A DNA stretch of 57,590 bases. Origin: Acetobacteraceae bacterium. Its GTDB lineage: Bacteria > Pseudomonadota > Alphaproteobacteria > Acetobacterales > Acetobacteraceae. The notes beneath the pieces were generated by a model. The model was not told the origin of the DNA. It ran no database searches and saw only the letters and a program-made list of their open reading frames with translations. The stretch is taken from positions 1-57,590 of the forward strand of contig JARLIM010000012.1 in assembly GCA_031291725.1 (NCBI GenBank), read 5' to 3'. Within the stretch, counting starts at the first letter, position 1, and each line of letters starts with the position of its first letter. Below, piece after piece: positions 24,793 to 33,430 of the stretch. The position numbers were made by a program, and so were the translations under genes.

Positions 24793-25320
24793 ATGAGACC
24801 AATGCAGCTTCGACCCGCCACCATCGACGATTTACCGGAAATTCAGTCCATCTATGCGCATCACGTGCTGCACGGCACTGGCTCGTTTGAGGAAATCCCG
24901 CCTTCGGTCGAGGAAATGACTGCGCGTTGGAATAAAGTAATCCAAAATGGTTGGGTCTGGCTGGTGACGGCTGATGCCACCGGTGTGACTGGATATGGCT
25001 ATTATTCACAATATCGGGAACGTTCCGCTTATCGTTATACGGCCGAAAACAGCATTTATGTGCGGGAAGATGTGCGCGGACAGGGTGTTGGCAAGATTCT
25101 CGTGCAAGCTCTTGTTCAGGCGGCCACCGAGGCTGGGTTTCGGCAGATGATCGCGGTGATCGGCGATTCCGAGAATATCGGCTCCATCGGCGTGCACACC
25201 AGCCTGGGCTTCCGCAAGGTCGGCATTCTGCACGCATCCGGTCTGAAATTTGGTCGTTGGCTGGACACCGTGCACATGCAGCGCGCTTTGGGTGCCGGCG
25301 ACAACGATATTCCGGCCTAA
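24793..25320 (+). CDS. GNAT N-acetyltransferase, phosphinothricin/methionine-sulfoximine type
   Basis: The 175-residue protein matches the Pat/MnaT branch of GNAT. It begins QLRPATIDDLPEIQSIYAHH, followed by GTGSFEEIPPS. The acetyl-CoA loop is VREDVRGQGVGKIL, and the late block is GDSENIGSIGVHTSLGFRKVG. Enzymes of this branch acetylate methionine sulfoximine/sulfone or phosphinothricin as detoxification. It is divergent from the secretion operon across a 220-base gap. ATG 24802 is an alternative start. Confidence 0.85.
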   Translation: MRPMQLRPATIDDLPEIQSIYAHHVLHGTGSFEEIPPSVEEMTARWNKVIQNGWVWLVTADATGVTGYGYYSQYRERSAYRYTAENSIYVREDVRGQGVGKILVQALVQAATEAGFRQMIAVIGDSENIGSIGVHTSLGFRKVGILHASGLKFGRWLDTVHMQRALGAGDNDIPA

Positions 25321-25344
25321 ACCACTGGATTGAAGGGAATGGAT

Positions 25345-26277
25345 ATGTCCTGGCGCACTCAGTGGAATATCGCGCTGGTGGCATTGCTGGGCAGTTGTTT
25401 GCTCGTCGTCCCGGCCCAGGCGGAAACGGCGATGGCAACCTGTCAGAATCTGAAAGCGCCGCTGCAAGCGCGATACGATGCCTGCGCCGTCGTGATCCAG
25501 GACAAACATTCCGACGAGCAAGCCATTGGTGCCGCTTATAAGCAACGTGGCAATGCGCTGTTGCTGGCCGGGCAGGTTGATCACGCGCTGGAGGATTACG
25601 AGCGCGGTATCAAGGCCAATCCAAAAGACCCGGAAATCTATCTGCAACGCGCCTCGGCGTATTATTTCCAGCGCAAATTCAAGGATGCCATCCGCGACCT
25701 GGATCAGGCGATCCGATTGGATGACCGCAATATTCCCGCCCGCACCAGTCGTGGCACCATCTATGCCCTGATTGGCCAGAATGATCGTGCGGCCGATGAT
25801 TTCGATTATTTGGTCAAATCCAATCCGAATAACGTCTTTGTGTTGAACAATCGCGGCAATTTTCTCACCGGACGGCGGCAATTCGAGCGGGCGGTGGCCG
25901 ATTTTGATCGTGCGGTGCAGATCGAGCCGAACAATCCCGCCACGCTGAACAATCGCTGCTGGGCGCGGCTGCGCTGGATGCGGGAGTTGCGCACGGCGGA
26001 GAAGGATTGCGACGACGCCCTGCGTCTGGCTCCGGCTTTTATCCCCGCGTATAAAAGCCGTGCGCTGCTGATGTTCCGCTATGGCGCGTTTGATGATGCG
26101 GTGGCCGATTATTCGCGCGTGCTGGCCAAAACCCCCAAAGACGCTGACGCTTTGTTTGCGCGCGGAACATCGTTGATCAAGCTTGGCAAAAAAGCGGCAG
26201 GCGAGGCCGATATCGCCGCCGCCCGCGCCATCGATCACGATATCGACAAACACTCCGCCATTTACGGCGTGGAGTAG
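25345..26277 (+). CDS. exported TPR-repeat protein
   Basis: The 310-residue protein begins with a clear signal peptide (WNIALVALLGSCLLVVPAQA, cleavage after AQA). About six tetratricopeptide repeats follow (pattern A-x-x-D-x-x-x-A-I-x-x-x-P and NNRG). It should act in the periplasm as a protein-interaction module. I prefer ATG 25345 because AAGGGA lies six bases upstream; ATG 25339 and TTG 25330 are too close to that site or less usual. It follows the GNAT gene by 24 bases and may be co-transcribed. A role beside the divergent secretion operon is possible but not shown. Confidence 0.85.
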   Translation: MSWRTQWNIALVALLGSCLLVVPAQAETAMATCQNLKAPLQARYDACAVVIQDKHSDEQAIGAAYKQRGNALLLAGQVDHALEDYERGIKANPKDPEIYLQRASAYYFQRKFKDAIRDLDQAIRLDDRNIPARTSRGTIYALIGQNDRAADDFDYLVKSNPNNVFVLNNRGNFLTGRRQFERAVADFDRAVQIEPNNPATLNNRCWARLRWMRELRTAEKDCDDALRLAPAFIPAYKSRALLMFRYGAFDDAVADYSRVLAKTPKDADALFARGTSLIKLGKKAAGEADIAAARAIDHDIDKHSAIYGVE

Positions 26278-26286
26278 CGGCGCAGC

Positions 26287-27615
26287 TTACGCCGCCTCCG
26301 CCCGGATGGCCGCCTCAATGGTCTCCACGATCTGGTCGATATGCTTCTCCTCCACGATCAGCGGTGGCGAGAGGGCGATGATGTCGCCGGTGGTGCGGAT
26401 CAGCACGCCGCTGTCGAAGCAGCGTTGGAACACTTTGACCGCCCGTTCAGTCGGCTTGCCCGCGCGCGGCTGCAATTCGATGCCGGCCACCAGACCGAAA
26501 TTGCGGATGTCGATCACGTTCGGCACGCCGCGCAGGCTGTGCATCGCACGCTCGAAATAAGGCTCCATCGCGCGCGCCCGGCCCGGCAGATCCTCGCTCT
26601 GATACAGATCGATCGTGGCAATCGCCGCAGCCGAGGCCAGCGGATGGCCGGAATAGGTGTAGCCGTGGAACAGCTCGATGCCTGCCGGAGCCCCATCGAC
26701 GATGCCGTGATAGATTGCATCCGACGTTGCCACGGCTCCCATCGGCACCGCCGCATTGGTCAGGCCCTTGGCCATCGTCATGATGTCCGGCACCACGCCC
26801 AGCCGCTCCGCGCCGAAATGGGTGCCCAGCCTGCCGAAGCCGGTGATCACTTCATCGAAAATCAGCAAAATGCCGTGGGCGGTGCAGATGTCGCGCAGCC
26901 GTTCCAGATAGCCCACCGGCGGGATCAACACGCCGGTGGACCCCGCCAAGGGCTCCACCATGACGGCGGCGATGGTGTCGGCCCCGTGGAGGGCGATGAG
27001 GTTGAGCAGGCTGTCGGCCAGATGCGCGCCCCATTCCGGCTGGCCTTGGCTGAAGGCGTTGTGCTCGGGCGCATGGGTGTGCGGCAGGTGATCGACATAG
27101 GGCAGTTGCGCGCCGAATTGCCGGCGATTGCCACCGATGCCGCCGACGGACATGCCGCCGAAACCGACCCCGTGATAGCCGCGCTCCCGTCCGATCAGGC
27201 GCACACGCTGCGCGTCGCCGCGCGCCCGGTGATAGGCGAGGGCGATCTTGATGGCGGTGTCGGCCGATTCGGAGCCTGAATTGGTAAAGAATACCCGGTC
27301 GAGCCCCTGCGGCAGAATGCTCGCCACTTTGGCTGCCGCCTCGAAGGCAATCGGGTGGCCCATTTGAAACGTGGGCGCGAAATCCATCACAGCGGCCTGT
27401 TTCTGGATCGCTTCGGTGATCTCGCGGCGTCCATGCCCGGCATTGCAGCACCATAAGCCCGCCGTACCATCGATGACCTCGCGGCCCTCGGGCGTGTAAT
27501 ACAGCATGCCCTCGGCACGGGCGAGCAGCCGGGGCGCGGCCTTGAAGGCGCGGTTGGATGAGAACGGCATCCAGAAGGAATCGAGATTGTTCGGACGGGA
27601 TGCGGATTCGTTCAT
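26287..27615 (-). CDS. class III omega-amino acid:pyruvate aminotransferase
   Basis: This 442-residue PLP enzyme has the class III layout: VIDGTAGLWCCNAGHG, FFTNSGSESADTAIKIA, ERGYHGVGFGG, LIFDEVITGFGRLG, and the Schiff-base lysine in MTMAKGLTNAAVPMGA. The FWMPFSSNRAFK start is typical of beta-alanine/omega-amino acid:pyruvate transaminases. It probably moves an amino group from a terminal-amine substrate to pyruvate. The start at 27615 has a CCTCC-complement GGAGG site just upstream. It converges with the TPR gene. Confidence 0.9.
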   Translation of the reverse strand: MNESASRPNNLDSFWMPFSSNRAFKAAPRLLARAEGMLYYTPEGREVIDGTAGLWCCNAGHGRREITEAIQKQAAVMDFAPTFQMGHPIAFEAAAKVASILPQGLDRVFFTNSGSESADTAIKIALAYHRARGDAQRVRLIGRERGYHGVGFGGMSVGGIGGNRRQFGAQLPYVDHLPHTHAPEHNAFSQGQPEWGAHLADSLLNLIALHGADTIAAVMVEPLAGSTGVLIPPVGYLERLRDICTAHGILLIFDEVITGFGRLGTHFGAERLGVVPDIMTMAKGLTNAAVPMGAVATSDAIYHGIVDGAPAGIELFHGYTYSGHPLASAAAIATIDLYQSEDLPGRARAMEPYFERAMHSLRGVPNVIDIRNFGLVAGIELQPRAGKPTERAVKVFQRCFDSGVLIRTTGDIIALSPPLIVEEKHIDQIVETIEAAIRAEAA

Positions 27616-27703
27616 CAAGGCCTCCTGGCGACACCGGCAGCATGGCGATAGGCTGCAAGCCTCGCGCCGCTGGGCGTGCATGGCAACTGGGGAGTGACAG
27701 CAA

Positions 27704-28360
27704 ATGGCGCAGGGCAGGATTTATCTCGGCACGAAACGCTATTCCTCCTGGTCGCTGCGCGGCTGGCTTGCGGTGAAGCTGGCCGGCTTGGACGTGGAAG
27801 AGGTGATGATCGCCCTGGCCGGCGGTTCCACCCCCGCGGTGAAAGCGGCCAGCCCCTCCGGCTTCGTTCCCTATCTGGAGCATGACGGCAACCGCATCTG
27901 GGACAGCTTGGCGATTGGCGAATATTGTGCCGAACTCGTACCGAGCCTCTGGCCTGCTTCACGCGAGGATCGCGCCCATGCGCGCGCGGTTGCCGCCGAA
28001 ATGCACAGCGGCTTTCGCGAGTTGCGCATCAATATGCCGATGAGTCTGTTCCGTCAGGGCAAAGGGGCAGGGCGCACCGAGGCGGTTCTGGCCGACATCG
28101 CCCGCATCGAGAGTGTCTGGGGAGAGACGCTGACCCGCTCCGGCGGCCCTTATCTGAACGGCGCGGTGCCGGGCGTGGCGGATGCGATGTACGCGCCAGT
28201 GGTGTTCCGCTTCATGACCTATGCGCCGGAGCTTCGCCTTTCCTCCCAGCATTATTGCGAGGCGATGCTGTCACATCCCTTGATGCGGGCATGGCAAGCC
28301 GCGGCTGCGCTGGAGCCTGAGAGCTGGTATATTCCGTCGATGGAATCGGCCATTCCATAG
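27704..28360 (+). CDS. glutathione S-transferase family protein
   Basis: The 218-residue protein has an N-terminal thioredoxin-like GST domain (IYLGTKRYSSWSLRGWLAVKLAG; SGFVPYLEHDG with the cis-Pro region; IWDSLAIGEYCAE with the glutathione-binding Ser). An alpha-helical C-terminal domain follows. The SSWS segment near the start could hold the catalytic Ser. It is divergent from the aminotransferase gene across an 88-base gap. The substrate is unknown. Confidence 0.85.
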   Translation: MAQGRIYLGTKRYSSWSLRGWLAVKLAGLDVEEVMIALAGGSTPAVKAASPSGFVPYLEHDGNRIWDSLAIGEYCAELVPSLWPASREDRAHARAVAAEMHSGFRELRINMPMSLFRQGKGAGRTEAVLADIARIESVWGETLTRSGGPYLNGAVPGVADAMYAPVVFRFMTYAPELRLSSQHYCEAMLSHPLMRAWQAAAALEPESWYIPSMESAIP

Positions 28361-28515
28361 CCCACAAAAGGGCGGTCGCCTCGGCAAAATCCGTTACGAA
28401 ATCACATGAATCTGCCGCGCGGGGTTGTCGGCACCGTCATGCTGCCTCCATAATCCGGTCACATTCATGAGGGCGCGATTTCTTCGTCGAAATCGACCGC
28501 AGAGGTTGCGTTTCA

Positions 28516-29610
28516 ATGTCACGCGTCGCCATCCTGCTCCCGTCGAGGGAGATGTTTTCCGCCCAGGCCACTGGGGCGGTGGGTCTGCTTGCTCGCGTTT
28601 TGGCGCGTCCGTATGCGGGGGCCGTATGCACGATCTACGGTCTGCCGCCGGTCGCCGCGCCGTTTGCTGACGTCCCATTCGTCCCGGTCTCGTTGCCCTG
28701 GCCACCATTTCGACGAGAGGCACGTTATGCGGCAGGCCTCGCTGCTGCGTTGCGGCGAGACGTGCCAGACCTCATCGAGGTGCATAATCAGCCAGATGTG
28801 GCGCTCACGCTCGCCCGCAAATTTCCGCGCATTCCAGTCTGTCTCTTCCTGCACAACGACCCGCAGGAGATGGTCGGCAGCCGCACGCCTGTCGAACGTG
28901 CCTTTTTGCTCAGCCGACTCGCGCTCGTCGCCCCCGTATCGGAATATCTGCGCCAAAAATTGCTGGAAGGTGTTGAGACGCGCGCGCGGGTGGAAGTGTT
29001 CCCCAATTTCGTCGATATCGCCGCCATGCCACGCTATGCGCCACAGAAATGCATTCTGTTTGCCGACCGCACCGTGGCAGACAAAGGGGCTGACAGTTTC
29101 GTTGCCGCCTGTGCCAAGGCGCTGAAGATGTTGCCGGGCTGGCGTGCGGAGATGATCGGATCGGCGGAGCATGGCTCGGACGCCGACGAATCGGAATTCG
29201 GTCAAAAGCTGCGGGCAGACGCCGACGCGGCCCGTGTCGAGATGCTTGGCTGGCGACCGGTCAGCCATGTGCTGCATTCGATGGCAAAGGCCTCCATTGT
29301 GGTGGTGCCCAGCCGCTGGAACGAACCGTTCGGGTTGACGGCCCTGCTCGCCATGGGGTGCGGGGCGCCTCTGCTGTGTTCGCCGCGGGGTGGATTGGCC
29401 GAGGTGATGGGAGATGCCGCCTTGCCGATCAACCCGGATGATCCGGCGATGATCGCGGCCAACATTGTGGCGCTGGCCTATGACGCCCCCCGGCGTGCGC
29501 AATTGTCGCGCGCCGGTCTTGCCCGTGCCGCCGAATTTTCCGCCGAGGGCGCACTTGAACGCTTGGCTGCCTTGCGCGCCCGCGTGCTGGCGGAATGGCC
29601 GCAGCACTGA
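28516..29610 (+). CDS. family 4 glycosyltransferase
   Basis: The 364-residue GT-B protein starts MSRVAILLPSREMF. It shows the N-lobe DLIEVHNQPDVALTLARKFP and the C-lobe site VVVPSRWNEPFGLTALLAMGCGAPLL, the E-x7-E-type motif, with GGLAEVMGDAALPINPDDP after it. It resembles LPS/EPS sugar transferases. The gene is monocistronic, with about 155 bases of upstream sequence in which I see no clear promoter. It may serve the same surface-glycan programme as the other glycosyltransferases here, but nothing in the sequence links them directly. Confidence 0.8.
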   Translation: MSRVAILLPSREMFSAQATGAVGLLARVLARPYAGAVCTIYGLPPVAAPFADVPFVPVSLPWPPFRREARYAAGLAAALRRDVPDLIEVHNQPDVALTLARKFPRIPVCLFLHNDPQEMVGSRTPVERAFLLSRLALVAPVSEYLRQKLLEGVETRARVEVFPNFVDIAAMPRYAPQKCILFADRTVADKGADSFVAACAKALKMLPGWRAEMIGSAEHGSDADESEFGQKLRADADAARVEMLGWRPVSHVLHSMAKASIVVVPSRWNEPFGLTALLAMGCGAPLLCSPRGGLAEVMGDAALPINPDDPAMIAANIVALAYDAPRRAQLSRAGLARAAEFSAEGALERLAALRARVLAEWPQH

Positions 29611-29652
29611 TCGCTGCCTATATAGGCGCAAACGACTTCTTCGGAGCCGCCC

Positions 29653-30630
29653 ATGTCTGACACTGTCGCCACGACCAATCTCGTCCCCGTCACGGTGCTG
29701 ACCGGCTATCTTGGCGCCGGCAAAACCACGATGCTCAACCGCATTCTCTCCGAACAGCATGGCCGCAAATACGCGGTGGTGATCAATGAATTCGGCGAGT
29801 TGGGCGTCGATAACGACCTCGTGGTGGATACCGACGAGGAAGTGTTCGAGATGAACAATGGCTGCATCTGCTGCACCGTACGCGGCGATCTGATCCGCAT
29901 TCTGGGTGCGCTGATGAAGCGCAAGACGAAGTTTGACGGCATCATCATCGAAACCACCGGCCTGGCGAACCCCGCCCCGGTGGCGCAGACCTTCTTTGTC
30001 GATGACACCATCAAATCCCGCACCAAGCTCGACGCGATCATCACCGTGGTGGACGCCAAGAACCTGCCCGCGCGGCTGGCTGACAGCACGGAAGCCGCCG
30101 AACAGATCGCCTTTGCCGACACGGTGGTGCTCAACAAAACCGATCTCGTCACGCCCGCAGAGGCGGATGCGGTGGAAGCGTTGATCCGTGGCATCAACCG
30201 CACCGCCCGCATCATCCGTGCCGAGAAGGCGCAGGTGGACATCGCAAGCCTGCTCGACCAGGGCGCGTTCGACCTTTCCCGCGTGCTGGAACATCTGCCG
30301 AGCTTCCTCGACAGCGACGATCACGCGCATAATGACGACATCATCTCGATGAGCTTCGAAGCGCCGCGCCCGCTCGACCCCGAGAAATTCAACGCCTGGA
30401 TTGGCGATCTGCTGGCACAGAAGGGCCAGGATTTGCTGCGCACCAAGGGCATTCTCTCCTATCAGGGTGACGATCGCCGCTTCGCCTTCCAGGCGGTGCA
30501 CATGATCGCCGATGGCGATTTCATCGGGCCGTGGAAGGGCGAGGACCGCACGTCCCGCATCGTCTTCATCGGTCGCAACCTCAACCGCCCGCAATTGCGC
30601 CGTGGTTTTGAAGCGTGTCAGGTGAACTGA
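29653..30630 (+). CDS. CobW/COG0523 family GTPase (metallochaperone)
   Basis: This 325-residue G3E GTPase has Walker A TGYLGAGKTT, the metal-binding CxCC motif in NNGCICCTVRGDL, the Walker B region IIIETTGLANPAP and the NKTD base-recognition motif. A CobW C-terminal domain with a His/Asp-rich loop (SDDHAHNDD) follows. These proteins deliver Zn or another metal to target enzymes; some act in cobalamin synthesis. It is one base upstream of the WD40 gene, a pairing common in alphaproteobacteria. No cobalamin synthesis genes are near, so a Zn role is more likely. Confidence 0.9.
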   Translation: MSDTVATTNLVPVTVLTGYLGAGKTTMLNRILSEQHGRKYAVVINEFGELGVDNDLVVDTDEEVFEMNNGCICCTVRGDLIRILGALMKRKTKFDGIIIETTGLANPAPVAQTFFVDDTIKSRTKLDAIITVVDAKNLPARLADSTEAAEQIAFADTVVLNKTDLVTPAEADAVEALIRGINRTARIIRAEKAQVDIASLLDQGAFDLSRVLEHLPSFLDSDDHAHNDDIISMSFEAPRPLDPEKFNAWIGDLLAQKGQDLLRTKGILSYQGDDRRFAFQAVHMIADGDFIGPWKGEDRTSRIVFIGRNLNRPQLRRGFEACQVN

Positions 30631-30631
30631 G

Positions 30632-31672
30632 ATGGGCGAGACAGTTTCGGCCGACCATATTCTTGAAACCCGTGGCACCAGCGCGCAATTCGATGCGCAT
30701 GTGATCGCCTGCGCGTTCGACAGGCAGGGCGTGGCGGCGTTCGGTTTGGGGGACGGCACGGTGCGGCTCAACGCCCGCGCGACGCCGCTCTCCTGGCTCA
30801 ACGCTGACGCGCATGATGGCGGGCTGCTGGCGTTGGCGGCGCATCCCTCCGGTCAGGGCTTTGTCTCCGGTGGCGATGATGGCGCACTGATCCGCACGGC
30901 CGCTGATGGCAGCATCTCTGCGTTGGCCGCGTTCGGCTCGAAATGGGTGGAACAGTTGGCGGTGTTCGCCGATGCCAAATCGCAGCTCATCGCCTGCGGT
31001 GTCGGCAAGAAGCTGGTGCTGCTCGATGGCAAGGGGGCGATCCTGAAATCCGTCGAACACCCCAGCACTGTCACCGGCATCGCCTTCGATGCCAAAGGCA
31101 AGCGGGTGGCGACCAGCCATTATAATGGGGCGAGCCTGTGGTTCGTCGCCTCTAAATCCGACAATCCGCGCCGTCTGGAATGGAAAGGCAGCCACACCGG
31201 AATCGCCTTCAACCCGGATGGCGATCATGTGGTGACGTCGATGCAGGAGAATTCCCTGCATGGTTGGCGGCTGACCGATGGGCAGCATATGCGGATGTCC
31301 GGCTATCCGTCGAAGACCAACGCGATGTCGTTCACCCGCAACGGCAAGTGGCTCGCCTCGTCGGGGGCGGAGAGCATTGTGCTGTGGCCGTTTTTCGGTG
31401 GCGGCCCGATGGGCAAATCGCCGACGGAATTGGCCGGGGGCGATGATGTGCTGTGCTCGTATCTGGCCACCCATCCAACGCAGGAAGCGGTGGCGGCGGG
31501 GTTCAATGACGGTCTGATGGTGCTGGCCGACATCAACAACGCCCGCATCCTGCCGATTGCAGCGCCGGGTCGCGGTGCTGTGACGGCGGTGGCGTGGAGT
31601 GCGGATGGCACACATCTGGCGTTCGGCACCGAGACAGGCTTTTGTGCGGTGGTGGATTTCTCAAAACGCTGA
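30632..31672 (+). CDS. WD40-repeat protein paired with CobW
   Basis: The 346-residue protein is made of WD40/beta-propeller-type repeats. Examples are FDRQGVAAFGLGDGTVRL, HPSGQGFVSGGDDGALIR, FDAKGKRVATSHYNGASLW, FTRNGKWLASSGAESIVLW and WSADGTHLAFGTETG, giving about seven blades. There is no signal peptide. Propellers usually bind proteins. The one-base spacing to the CobW GTPase implies they work together, perhaps with the propeller docking the chaperone on its client. That partnership is inference from gene order. Confidence 0.85.
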   Translation: MGETVSADHILETRGTSAQFDAHVIACAFDRQGVAAFGLGDGTVRLNARATPLSWLNADAHDGGLLALAAHPSGQGFVSGGDDGALIRTAADGSISALAAFGSKWVEQLAVFADAKSQLIACGVGKKLVLLDGKGAILKSVEHPSTVTGIAFDAKGKRVATSHYNGASLWFVASKSDNPRRLEWKGSHTGIAFNPDGDHVVTSMQENSLHGWRLTDGQHMRMSGYPSKTNAMSFTRNGKWLASSGAESIVLWPFFGGGPMGKSPTELAGGDDVLCSYLATHPTQEAVAAGFNDGLMVLADINNARILPIAAPGRGAVTAVAWSADGTHLAFGTETGFCAVVDFSKR

Positions 31673-31682
31673 TTGAGGGGGG

Positions 31683-32504
31683 ATGGCGATGATCACCGAT
31701 AATGGTTTGCGCATGCCGAAGCTGGGCCTTGGCACATTTCGGATGAAGGGGCCTGAATGCAGCGAGGCGGTTCTCGGCGCGCTGGCCCGTGGTTATCGCC
31801 ACATCGACACCGCCTTCATGTATGGCAATGAGGATGCGGTGGGCGAGGCGGTGGAGTTGACCACCACGCCGCGCGAGGAATTCCATCTGACGACCAAGGT
31901 CTGGTGGGATCAGCTGTCGCCGGACGCCATGCAGGCTTCCATCGAGCGCAGCCTGACGGCACTGAAGACGGATTACGTCGATCTGTTCCTGATCCATTGG
32001 CCGACGCCGGATATCGATCTGGCGGCGTCGCTGGGCAAGCTGGTCAACATCAAGGAACAGGGCCTGGCCCGGCATATCGGCGTGTGCAACTTCCCCCTCG
32101 GCCTGCTGCGCCGCGCGGTGGAAGAGGTGCAGGCGCCGATTGAGGTGCATCAGTTCGAATATCACGTGCTGCTGGATCAATCGAAATTGGTCAATTACTG
32201 TCGCTCCAAGGGCATCGCGGTGACGGCCTATGTGCCGCTGGCGCAGGGGCGGCTGGCAGAGCATCCGGCATTGGGTGAGATCGCCAAGAAGCACAACGCC
32301 ACGGCGGCGCAGGTCGCGCTGAAATGGCTGCTCGATCAGGACGGCGTCTCGGCGATCCCGAAGGCAAGCCGGGTGGAGAGCCAGACCTCGAATTTCGATG
32401 CCCAGAAGCTGATGCTGGACGATGCGGATCGTGCGGTGATTGCTGGGTTGCCGAAGGATCAGCGTTTCGTCTCTCCGCCATTTGCGCCGGATTGGAATTC
32501 GTAG
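31683..32504 (+). CDS. aldo/keto reductase (2,5-diketo-D-gluconate reductase-like)
   Basis: The 273-residue NADPH-dependent reductase shows the AKR catalytic tetrad in place: Asp in GYRHIDTA, Tyr in FMYGNE, Lys in LTTKVWW and His in FLIHWP. The C-terminal cofactor loop is VSAIPKASRVES. Its short length and sequence suggest the prokaryotic AKR5-like group, which reduces ketoaldonates and other carbonyls. It follows the WD40 gene by ten bases and may be the third gene of that operon. A second ATG at 31689 could be the start. Confidence 0.88.
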   Translation: MAMITDNGLRMPKLGLGTFRMKGPECSEAVLGALARGYRHIDTAFMYGNEDAVGEAVELTTTPREEFHLTTKVWWDQLSPDAMQASIERSLTALKTDYVDLFLIHWPTPDIDLAASLGKLVNIKEQGLARHIGVCNFPLGLLRRAVEEVQAPIEVHQFEYHVLLDQSKLVNYCRSKGIAVTAYVPLAQGRLAEHPALGEIAKKHNATAAQVALKWLLDQDGVSAIPKASRVESQTSNFDAQKLMLDDADRAVIAGLPKDQRFVSPPFAPDWNS

Positions 32505-32517
32505 GTTTCGCCCCTTA

Positions 32518-32614
32518 TCGTCATTGCGAGGAGCTTGGCTCCGAAGCAACCCATCGACATGCCGCCTCGTGTCCCGATGGGTTGCTTCGTCGCTGCGCTT
32601 CCTCGCAATGACGA
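32518..32614. repeat. 97-bp palindromic repeat, copy 1
   Basis: The outer arms TCGTCATTGCGAGGA and TCCTCGCAATGACGA are perfect inverted copies. Inner arms CGAAGCAACCCATCG and CGATGGGTTGCTTCG are also perfect, so the unit would fold into one long interrupted hairpin. It lies 13 bases after the aldo/keto reductase stop and four bases before the stop of the convergent GIY-YIG gene. Palindromes of this type are dispersed in many alphaproteobacterial genomes. Confidence 0.9.
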
Positions 32615-32618
32615 TTAT

Positions 32619-32909
32619 TTATGCGATAATTTTCCACCACAGATCGAACCATAGCGGGTTCTCGGCCTCGATCAGTTTGATTTTGCGCCCGCGTGATCCG
32701 CCCTTAATCGCCTTTTCGCGGGAAATTGCAGCCTCCATTGTATCGAAGAACGCGAAATAGACCAGCCGCTTGCATTCGTATTTCTTGGTGAAGCCTTTGA
32801 TCTCCCCACTGCGATGCTGCCCAACCCGTTGGATGAGATCCGATGTCACACCGACATACAGCGTGCCGTTTCGCGTGCTGGCCATGATGTAGATCGCGGG
32901 TTGTTTCAT
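32619..32909 (-). CDS. GIY-YIG superfamily nuclease (YhbQ-like)
   Basis: The 96-residue protein is a stand-alone GIY-YIG domain. Tyrosines lie in AIYIMAS and LYVGVTSDL, Arg in LIQRVGQHRSG, the KGFTKKYECKRLVYF strand is present, the metal-binding Glu is in AAISREKAIKG, and Asn is near the end in ENPLWFDL. Such small proteins are predicted DNA endonucleases. The chosen ATG 32909 is the usual start (MKQPAIY). The gene lies exactly between two direct copies of a 97-bp palindrome. Confidence 0.9.
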   Translation of the reverse strand: MKQPAIYIMASTRNGTLYVGVTSDLIQRVGQHRSGEIKGFTKKYECKRLVYFAFFDTMEAAISREKAIKGGSRGRKIKLIEAENPLWFDLWWKIIA

Positions 32910-32978
32910 CGGATGATCCGACGCCTTCACGCCTGATCACAGCAATTCCGGCAAATCCCTTATATTATTGATTTGTTA

Positions 32979-33075
32979 TCGTCATTGCGAGGAGCTTGGC
33001 TCCGAAGCAACCCATCGACATGCCGCCTCGTGTCCCGATGGGTTGCTTCGTCGCTGCGCTTCTTCGCAATGACGG
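32979..33075. repeat. 97-bp palindromic repeat, copy 2
   Basis: It is nearly identical to copy 1 over all 97 bases and in the same orientation; the differences I see are in the right outer arm (CTTCGC for CCTCGC, and the last base). It begins about 70 bases upstream of the GIY-YIG start, so the two copies bracket that gene as direct repeats. It ends eight bases before the stop of the small CVCC protein. Confidence 0.9.
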
Positions 33076-33082
33076 CTGGCAC

Positions 33083-33415
33083 TCACCCCACCCGGAACCA
33101 GCCAGACGCCAGCATGTCGTTCTCAATCGCCTCCACCACCGCCGGGCGATCCTCTGTGATGGCAACCACGCGCTTGAAATAGCTCACCGTTCCGCGCCCC
33201 CGCGCCAGGAACAGCCCGGCCAAGGCCGAACCCGCCGCCGAACGCGGCACGCAGCACACGCAGCCTTGCACATGCGCCGGTGAACGTCCCGCCGACAGCC
33301 GCACCACCACGCGGTCCTCGGGTGCGTCCATGTCGCCATCGATCAACAGCGCATCATCCGGCCCGGCATCGCTCAGATCGCCAAAAATCACCGGCACCCG
33401 TGCATCAATGAACAT
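33083..33415 (-). CDS. small conserved-looking protein with CxCC motif, function unknown
   Basis: I do not recognise this 110-residue soluble protein with certainty. Around residue 50 it has HVQGCVCCVPRSAAG, then an Arg-rich helix and FKRVVAITED. The spacing resembles the metal-binding CxCC segment and following strand of CobW/COG0523 GTPases (NGCICC...GIIIETTG), but there is no Walker A or NKxD. It may be a stripped metal-binding relative. Starts at GTG 33421, ATG 33418 and ATG 33415 are possible; the last is best spaced from AGGGGG. It shares a palindromic promoter region with the divergent ArsR-methyltransferase gene. Confidence 0.6.
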   Translation of the reverse strand: MFIDARVPVIFGDLSDAGPDDALLIDGDMDAPEDRVVVRLSAGRSPAHVQGCVCCVPRSAAGSALAGLFLARGRGTVSYFKRVVAITEDRPAVVEAIENDMLASGWFRVG

Positions 33416-33430
33416 CATCACCCCCTGGAC

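Noticed and set aside
28519..30801. 760-codon open frame on the minus strand
   Set aside because: It lies antisense to the glycosyltransferase and CobW genes, both of which have clear motifs. Its translation is low-complexity His/Arg/Gln text typical of high-GC shadow frames.
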